Origin: Actinomycetes bacterium
GTDB taxonomy: Bacteria; Actinomycetota; Actinomycetes; Actinomycetales; Microbacteriaceae
Direction of reading: 5' to 3'
DNA length: 5,362 nt
NCBI GenBank assembly: GCA_023421635.1
Contig: JAEZSU010000383.1
Location: 1 to 5,362 of the forward strand
Positions within the stretch are counted from its first letter, which is position 1. The number at the start of each line of letters is the position of its first letter. Shown here in pieces: positions 1 to 5,362 of this stretch. The position numbers and the translations under genes are program-made. The notes under the pieces are model-generated. The model worked only from the letters and a program-made list of their open reading frames with translations. It was not told the origin of the DNA and did not search any database.

Positions 1-494
1 GCCGTGACCAGGCGCAGCTGCGCGATGCGGAACCCGCGGTCGATCGGGCCGTGGGTGACGTCGACCAGTTGCATCCGGCCGTAGGGCACGGCCACGACGC
101 GCTGCCACATGATGCCGCGCCGCAGCACCAGGTCGTCGGTCCGCAGCTGGTAGCCGATGGCGCGGACCTGCCGCGGGATGATGAGCAGCGTCACGCCGAG
201 CACGACCACGAGGGCCGCGCCCGGCAGCACGGGCCAGAACCCGCCGGTCACGACCGTGGCGACGGCCGCCGCGACCGCTACGAGCACGAGCAGCGCTCCG
301 GTGGTGAGCAGCTGCACACGCTGGTAGCGGCGGGAGACGTGATGCCACCGGCCTTCGCCCGGGTCGAGCCGGTGGGGGTTGCGGGGCTCGACGAACCGGT
401 CGAACGTGTCCGCATCCAGGACGGCCGTCAGTGCGTCAGTGGTGGGAGGGGGTGACGCCGGGACCGGGGTCGTCGAGTCCGGGGTCGTGGTCAT
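1..494 (-). CDS. Bacterial PH-domain (YdbS-like) membrane protein, 3' end missing
   Basis: The first 164 codons of a longer gene cut by the left edge. From ATG 494 the product begins with a Pro/Thr-rich, probably disordered segment (1-20) and a soluble stretch with RNPHRLDPGEGRWHHVSRRY (38-57). Two membrane helices follow at about 62-82 and 86-106, then IGYQLRTDDLVLRRGIMWQRVVAVPYGRMQLVDVTHGPIDR at 113-153. A helix pair followed by this beta-rich pattern (LRTDDLVLRRG, then VPYGRMQ) is characteristic of bacterial PH domains of the YdbS/DUF304 type, whose molecular role is poorly known. GGAGG at 502-506 is 7 nt from ATG 494 but only 1 nt from the in-frame ATG 500, so 494 is preferred. The gene overlaps the DUF3180 gene by 59 bp, suggesting coupled expression. 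In related genomes a second PH-domain gene often follows; this window cannot show that. Confidence 0.88.
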   Translation of the reverse strand, partial: MTTTPDSTTPVPASPPPTTDALTAVLDADTFDRFVEPRNPHRLDPGEGRWHHVSRRYQRVQLLTTGALLVLVAVAAAVATVVTGGFWPVLPGAALVVVLGVTLLIIPRQVRAIGYQLRTDDLVLRRGIMWQRVVAVPYGRMQLVDVTHGPIDRGFRIAQLRLVT

Positions 495-933
495 CGTCAT
501 CCCTCCGGATGGTGCACAGGTACTCCGCGATGAGCGCCGCGGCGATCAGCCATGCCGACGCCACGAGCGTGGCGATGATGGTCGCCATCGACTCTACCGG
601 CGGCGTGACGGGGCGGGTCAGCAGGAAGACGAGGAAGCCCGCGGCGACGCCGCCCGCCAGCGCGCCGAGGATGCTGCCGGCCTTCGCCAGCACCACGACC
701 CGCATGGCGCGGAACGGGTCGAGGCGTGCCTCCGAGCGTCCCTGGATGATGCGGTGGATGGGGATCGCGAGGGCGAGCACGACGACCCCGACGAACGCGA
801 GGACGATCGGGAGCGACACCCCGGGGAGGAAGGTGGCCGCGCCGGCGCTGGTCAGCAGCTGGTCGATGAGGAACCCGACCCCGCCGCCGAGGACGACGCA
901 GATCACCAGGACGCCGGGGTTGGTGCGCTTCAT
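436..933 (-). CDS. DUF3180-type four-helix membrane protein, function unknown
   Basis: Protein of unknown function, 165 residues from ATG 933 or 166 from ATG 936. It is mostly hydrophobic, with four predicted membrane helices at about 8-26, 41-61, 84-106 and 115-138, joined by short loops. The longest loop (about 62-80) is basic, with the pattern HRIIQGRSEARLDPFRAMR, and probably cytoplasmic. The C-terminus is hydrophilic and acidic (RRDDDDHD, then Pro/Gly-rich). Length, helix count and position directly after folK match the actinobacterial DUF3180 family as I remember it. AGGAGG at 941-946 sits 7 nt from ATG 933 and 4 nt from ATG 936; I chose 933 on spacing, though 936 gives the same 4-bp overlap with the folK stop seen at the junctions upstream. 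The last 59 bp overlap the next gene in another frame. It has no recognisable catalytic residues, and its role in folate metabolism, if any, is unproven. Confidence 0.87.
   Translation of the reverse strand: MKRTNPGVLVICVVLGGGVGFLIDQLLTSAGAATFLPGVSLPIVLAFVGVVVLALAIPIHRIIQGRSEARLDPFRAMRVVVLAKAGSILGALAGGVAAGFLVFLLTRPVTPPVESMATIIATLVASAWLIAAALIAEYLCTIRRDDDDHDPGLDDPGPGVTPSHH
502..506 (-). promoter_or_regulatory. Ribosome binding site of the PH-domain gene
   Basis: Minus-strand GGAGG lies inside the DUF3180 coding sequence. It is 1 nt from ATG 500 and 7 nt from ATG 494, so it decides for 494 as the start of the PH-domain gene. Confidence 0.65.
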
Positions 934-1439
934 CATCGCTCCTCCTGGAGCCCCGCCAGCAGGCGGGCGACCGAGCCCGCGCCGGGGAGCCTCGCCTCGG
1001 GGTCGAGCGCGAGCCACGGCCGGAGCACGAAGTCCCGCTCCGCGGCCCGCGGGTGCGGGAGCTGCAGTGCGGGATCGTCGGAGACGACATCGCCGTAGCT
1101 GATGAGGTCGAGGTCGAGGGTGCGGTCGCCCCACCGTTCGGCTCGGACCCGGCCATGCGCGGCCTCGATGGCGTGCAACGCCTGCAGGAGCAGCGAGGGC
1201 GCGAGGCGGGTGCGGACGAGGGCGACGGTGTTCAGGTAGGCGGGGGCGCTCGCATCCGGGCCGTCGGTGGTCACCGCCACGGAGCTGATGGGTTCCGCGA
1301 CGCGCACGGCGTCGACGAGCGGCAGGGCGCGGAGCTCCTCCGCCGCCTCGGCGATCGTGGCGGCGCGGTCGCCCAGGTTCGCACCGAAGGCCACGACGGC
1401 GGTCTGGGCGCGCAGCCCCTGAGCGAGGCGTCGGCTCAT
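933..1439 (-). CDS. folK: 6-hydroxymethyl-dihydropterin pyrophosphokinase (FolK)
   Basis: Transfers pyrophosphate from ATP to 6-hydroxymethyl-7,8-dihydropterin, supplying the FolP substrate; a small cytosolic monomeric kinase. The 168-residue protein has GANLGDR at 19-25, YLNTVALV at 68-75, the signature WGDRTLDLDLISYG at 103-116, where D109 and D111 are the expected magnesium ligands, and LPHPR at 127-131 followed by ERDFVLRP at 134-141. The start is ATG at 1439, overlapping the folB TGA as ATGA. No convincing Shine-Dalgarno precedes it, so reinitiation after folB is the likely route; a GTG at codon 16 (VVAFGAN) is a less likely alternative. It is a separate gene here, not a FolB-FolK fusion as in some actinobacteria. 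Its TGA stop overlaps the next gene's start by 1 or 4 bp. Confidence 0.96.
   Translation of the reverse strand: MSRRLAQGLRAQTAVVAFGANLGDRAATIAEAAEELRALPLVDAVRVAEPISSVAVTTDGPDASAPAYLNTVALVRTRLAPSLLLQALHAIEAAHGRVRAERWGDRTLDLDLISYGDVVSDDPALQLPHPRAAERDFVLRPWLALDPEARLPGAGSVARLLAGLQEER
941..946 (-). promoter_or_regulatory. Strong ribosome binding site of the DUF3180 gene
   Basis: Minus-strand AGGAGG is a full anti-16S match lying inside the last codons of folK. It is the strongest such site among the overlapping fol junctions. It is 7 nt from ATG 933 and 4 nt from ATG 936, which favours 933 as the start. Confidence 0.7.
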
Positions 1440-1801
1440 GGCCGGGTCCGTTCGATGCTGACGGTCACATCGGCGAAGGGCACCGTGATGGGCGCGGACG
1501 GCTTGTGCACGGTGACGCCCACGCGCTCGACGAGCGGGTGCGCGAGGGCGGCGTCGGCGATGCGCTGGGCGAGCGTCTCGACGAGGTCCACCGGGTCGCC
1601 CTCGATGACGGCGACCACCCGTTCCGCGAGTTCGCCGTAGTGGACGGTGTCGGCGACATCGTCGCTCGCGGCGGCGGGCCGGGTGTCGAGGACGATCTCG
1701 ACGTCGACGACGAACTCCTGCCCCTCGCGCTTCTCGTGCTCGAAGACGCCGTGGTAGCCGAAGCCGCGAAGGCCCGTGAGGGTGATGCGGTCGCCGTTCA
1801 C
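1436..1801 (-). CDS. folB: Dihydroneopterin aldolase (FolB)
   Basis: Converts 7,8-dihydroneopterin to 6-hydroxymethyl-7,8-dihydropterin and glycolaldehyde, between FolE and FolK in the pathway. The 121-residue product has the normal length of this small homo-octameric T-fold enzyme. Expected residues are visible: GYHGVFEHEKREGQEF at 15-30 with E21, Y55 in HYGELAE, and K100 in VHKP, matching the family's glutamate, tyrosine and lysine active-site positions (E22, Y54 and K100 in the S. aureus enzyme, from memory). The start is GTG at 1801, overlapping the folP stop as GTGA; GGAGG at 1806-1810 lies four nucleotides upstream, a tight but usable spacing. The open frame continues far upstream only as a shadow of folP. 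The TGA stop overlaps the folK ATG by 4 bp, giving a compact chain of coupled genes. Confidence 0.96.
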   Translation of the reverse strand: MNGDRITLTGLRGFGYHGVFEHEKREGQEFVVDVEIVLDTRPAAASDDVADTVHYGELAERVVAVIEGDPVDLVETLAQRIADAALAHPLVERVGVTVHKPSAPITVPFADVTVSIERTRP

Positions 1802-2598
1802 TCCGCCTCCCGCCACGCCTGCTCGACCAGCAGCGCATCGCGGGTGGCCCGCACGTCGTGCACGCGCACCGCCCAGGCGCCGTCGCGCGCGGCGAGTGCG
1901 CTCGTGACGGCGGTGGCGAGGTCGCGGCGGGCGGGATCCGCATCCTCGCCCAGCAGCTCCCCGAGGAACCGCTTGCGGCTGGTGCCGACCAGCACGCGCG
2001 GGCCGAGGCCGGTCAGCTGCGGCAATGCGCGCAGCGTCTCCCAGTTCTGCGCACCGCGCTTGCCGAAGCCGATGCCCGGGTCGAGGATGACCCGGGACGG
2101 GGCGATGCCCGCGGCCGCGGCCGCGTCGATCCGGCCGAGGAGCTCCCGCGTGACCTCGCGGACGAGGTCGGGGTAGGACGCCCCCCTGTACATGGCGAGG
2201 GAGTGCCCGCGCCAGTGGCCGAGGACGATGTCGGCGTCCGTGGTCGCGACCGCGGCGAGCATCTCCGGGTCGGCGAGACCCCCCGACACGTCGTTCACGA
2301 TGCGGGCACCGGCGGCGACCGCGGCGACGGCGGTCGTGGCGTTCATGGTGTCGATGCTGACGAGACCGCCCTGTGCGGCGAGCACCGAGATGACCGGGAG
2401 CACGCGGTCCTGCTCCTCGCGTGTCGGGATGCGGTCCGCACCCGGCCGGGTGGATTCGCCGCCGATGTCGAGGATGTCGGCGCCGTCGGCCCACAGCCGC
2501 ATCCCGTGGGCGATCGCCGCCTGCGGGTCGAGGAAGCGGCCGCCGTCGCTGAACGAGTCGGGGGTGACGTTCACGATCCCCATGACGAGGCAGCTCAT
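1798..2598 (-). CDS. folP: Dihydropteroate synthase (FolP)
   Basis: Condenses 6-hydroxymethyl-7,8-dihydropterin pyrophosphate with p-aminobenzoate to form dihydropteroate, in the cytosol; this is the sulfonamide target. The 266-residue TIM-barrel protein carries the family motifs in order: NVTPDSFSDGG at 10-20, DIGGESTRPGA at 44-54, SIDT at 81-84, VNDVSG at 101-106, LDPGIGFGK at 172-180, GTSRKRF at 205-211 and the terminal RVHDV at 245-249. The start is the ATG at 2598, which overlaps the folE TGA as ATGA; a second in-frame ATG at 2583 would remove five residues before MGIVNVTPDSF. The open frame runs upstream to 2934, but that part is a shadow of folE. No strong ribosome binding site is visible, which fits translational coupling to folE. 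The usual MHM strand motif is replaced by LGHW at 126-129, a local variation. The TGA stop overlaps the folB GTG by 4 bp. Confidence 0.97.
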   Translation of the reverse strand: MSCLVMGIVNVTPDSFSDGGRFLDPQAAIAHGMRLWADGADILDIGGESTRPGADRIPTREEQDRVLPVISVLAAQGGLVSIDTMNATTAVAAVAAGARIVNDVSGGLADPEMLAAVATTDADIVLGHWRGHSLAMYRGASYPDLVREVTRELLGRIDAAAAAGIAPSRVILDPGIGFGKRGAQNWETLRALPQLTGLGPRVLVGTSRKRFLGELLGEDADPARRDLATAVTSALAARDGAWAVRVHDVRATRDALLVEQAWREAE

Positions 2599-3185
2599 GC
2601 GACGCCCGTCCGGATGAGCGAGATGAGCTCGGCGCGGGCGGCCGGCTCTGCCAGTTCGCCGCGCGCAGCGACGGTCACGGTGGTCGACTCGGGCTGGCGT
2701 CCGCCGCGCATGGTGACGCACTCGTGCCCCGCCTCGAGCACGACGAGCACGCCTCGCGCGTCGAGCGCGCCCTGGATGGCGTCGGCGATCTGCTCGCCGA
2801 GCCGCTCCTGCACCTGGGGGCGTGCGGCCAGCAGGTCGACCGTGCGCGGGATCGCGCCGAGGCCCACGACCCGCTCGCGCGGCAGGTAGGCGATGTGGGC
2901 GCGGCCGCGGAACGGCAGCAGGTGGTGCTCGCACATGGAGCGGAACAGCACGTCGCGAAGGATGACGGCGCCCGAAGGCAGCGTCTCGGGTGCGGGTCCG
3001 CGCGAGACCGAGATGGTGTGGCGCAGCGGCTCGTCCGCATCCTCGCCGACGCCTGCGAAGAACTCCGCATAGGCGTCCGCGACACGGGTCGGGGTCTGGG
3101 TCAGCCCGGGACGGTCGGGATCCTCACCGATCGCCTCGAGCAGCTCGCGCACCAGCGCGGCGATGCGTTCACGGTCGACAGCCAC
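2595..3185 (-). CDS. folE: GTP cyclohydrolase I (FolE)
   Basis: Catalyses GTP to 7,8-dihydroneopterin triphosphate plus formate, the first step of folate synthesis, as a cytosolic zinc homodecamer. The 196-residue protein matches the usual bacterial length. The zinc and catalytic motifs are present: SMCEHHLLPF at 83-92 (C85, H87, H88) and HECVTMRG at 154-161 (H154, C156, R160), plus the family signature RPQVQERL at 122-129. The start is GTG at 3185, nine nucleotides after the ftsH stop, with only a weak Shine-Dalgarno-like GCTCGGG before it; no better start lies between the stop and the conserved N-terminal helix. Its TGA stop overlaps the folP ATG by 4 bp. One oddity: in the segment aligned with E. 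coli GLSKINR (K136, R139) this protein reads GLGAIPR, so the lysine is an alanine, and the usual TVTS near the C-terminus reads TVTV. The fold and metal site look intact, so I infer an active enzyme. Confidence 0.97.
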   Translation of the reverse strand: MAVDRERIAALVRELLEAIGEDPDRPGLTQTPTRVADAYAEFFAGVGEDADEPLRHTISVSRGPAPETLPSGAVILRDVLFRSMCEHHLLPFRGRAHIAYLPRERVVGLGAIPRTVDLLAARPQVQERLGEQIADAIQGALDARGVLVVLEAGHECVTMRGGRQPESTTVTVAARGELAEPAARAELISLIRTGVA

Positions 3186-3194
3186 GACCCGAGC

Positions 3195-5201
<2,007 letters not shown>

Positions 5202-5205
5202 TGTG

Positions 5206-5219
5206 CGGGGCGCGCCCCG
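5206..5219. repeat. Perfect 14-bp GC palindrome next to the ftsH start
   Basis: CGGGGCGCGCCCCG equals its own reverse complement over all 14 bases. As RNA it can form a 5-bp G/C stem with a CGCG loop, ending 4 nt before the ftsH ATG. No U-tract follows, so it is not a standard terminator. It could be a translation-control hairpin, a site for a dimeric DNA-binding protein, or chance in GC-rich DNA. Confidence 0.6.
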
Positions 5220-5220
5220 G

Positions 5221-5230
5221 CCCTTTCCTC
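5221..5230 (-). promoter_or_regulatory. Purine-rich Shine-Dalgarno-like tract upstream of ftsH
   Basis: Minus-strand GAGGAAAGGG is the only anti-Shine-Dalgarno-like tract before ftsH, but 19 nt separate it from the ATG at 5201, too far for normal initiation. The intervening bases hold a perfect palindrome. If that folds, the tract comes to within about 5 unpaired nucleotides of the start. Whether it is the working ribosome binding site is inference. Confidence 0.4.
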
Positions 5231-5259
5231 GACGAAACCCGCGCGTGGCGAGTCGTTTC

Positions 5260-5265
5260 AGGGTA
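5260..5265 (-). promoter_or_regulatory. Candidate -10 box of an ftsH promoter
   Basis: Minus-strand TACCCT fits the actinobacterial sigma-A -10 pattern TANNNT. The best -35 candidate is CAGACC at 5285-5290 with a long 19-bp spacer, matching TTGACA only in its central GAC. Transcription would begin near 5253, giving a leader of about 50 nt. The match is weak and other promoters could lie beyond the window. Confidence 0.35.
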
Positions 5266-5316
5266 GCGCGGGCCCCCTATGGGCGGTCTGTGCATTCGCC
5301 CACGGCGTACAGCATC

Positions 5317-5362
5317 CCCCTGGTCGCCCCGCGAGCGCGCCCCCCGGTCGCCCCGCGAGCGC
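5317..5362. repeat. Two-copy 24-bp tandem repeat at the window edge
   Basis: Bases 5317-5340 are repeated at 5341-5362, the second copy cut by the window end. The 22 alignable positions differ only at 5321 (t) versus 5345 (c). The identical core ggtcgccccgcgagcgc occurs at 5322-5338 and 5346-5362. The array may continue past the window; its function is unknown. Confidence 0.8.

Larger units (their letters stand above)
5202..5362 (-). other. Upstream intergenic region and 5' leader of ftsH
   Basis: These 161 bases hold no convincing gene. On the minus strand they contain, in order toward ftsH, a tandem repeat at the window edge, a candidate -10 box, a purine-rich tract and a GC palindrome. 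The minus-strand frames stay open for short runs, but none gives a recognisable protein. Actinobacteria often have hpt and tilS upstream of ftsH; I looked for an Hpt C-terminus here and did not find one, so any upstream gene must end beyond 5362. Confidence 0.7.

Noticed and set aside
379..1102. Overlapping plus-strand frames opposite folK, DUF3180 and the PH-domain gene
   Set aside because: Low-complexity Arg/Gly/Asp-rich or Ser/Arg/Pro-rich products without motifs. The minus strand gives coherent membrane helices and a FolK signature.
1858..2889. Long plus-strand open frame (343 codons) opposite folP and folE
   Set aside because: Its product is rich in Arg, Ala, Gly, Asp and Val with no recognisable domain, as expected for the antisense of GC-rich coding DNA. 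The minus-strand genes carry all the conserved motifs.
2599..2934. Upstream extension of the folP frame inside folE
   Set aside because: The extended part reads as Arg/Ala/Gly-rich shadow sequence. FolP homology begins at MSCLVMGIVNVTPDSF, with its ATG overlapping the folE stop.
3186..3194. Possible terminator or promoter between ftsH and folE
   Set aside because: The gap is only 9 nt and shows no hairpin or U-tract, so the genes are better read as one transcription unit.
5234..5259. GAAAC / GTTTC inverted repeat in the ftsH leader
   Set aside because: Only five base pairs match, flanked by mismatches on both sides; too short to support as a structure.

Overview
This window looks like ordinary chromosomal DNA from a high-GC actinobacterium. 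The best guess is family Microbacteriaceae, probably Microbacterium or a close relative. That rests on three things: the strong G/C preference at third codon positions, the wording of the FtsH N-terminus, and the gene order ftsH-folE-folP-folB-folK-DUF3180-PH-domain protein, a known actinobacterial arrangement. The family assignment is from memory of protein families, not from a search.

Every supported gene lies on the minus strand, so the window reads from right to left. Positions 5202-5362 are the ftsH leader and upstream intergenic DNA, with a candidate -10 box, a purine-rich Shine-Dalgarno-like tract set apart from the start codon by a perfect 14-bp palindrome, and a two-copy 24-bp tandem repeat running off the right edge. 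Next come ftsH (5201-3195), folE (3185-2595, GTG start, 9 nt after the ftsH stop), folP (2598-1798), folB (1801-1436, GTG start), folK (1439-933), a four-helix DUF3180-type membrane protein (933-436, or from 936) and the first 164 codons of a bacterial PH-domain membrane protein (494-1) cut by the left edge. Apart from the leader there is no non-coding stretch longer than 9 nt.

The four fol genes encode most of the dihydrofolate pathway. FolE makes 7,8-dihydroneopterin triphosphate from GTP, FolB makes 6-hydroxymethyl-dihydropterin, FolK pyrophosphorylates it and FolP joins it to p-aminobenzoate. The dephosphorylation of the triphosphate, pABA synthesis, FolC and DHFR are not encoded here. 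Each junction from folE to folK is a 4-bp stop/start overlap (ATGA or GTGA), and the folK-DUF3180 junction overlaps by 1 or 4 bp, a layout that suggests one transcript with translational coupling. FtsH is a membrane-anchored AAA+ zinc protease; its link to folate synthesis is positional, not mechanistic.

I see no mobile element, CRISPR array, RNA gene, phage gene or novel defence system. The points worth a second look are modest: the ftsH leader palindrome, non-canonical residues in the FolE substrate-binding segment, the 59-bp out-of-frame overlap between the last two genes, the paired ATG starts, the edge repeat, and the uncharacterised membrane-protein pair attached to the folate operon.
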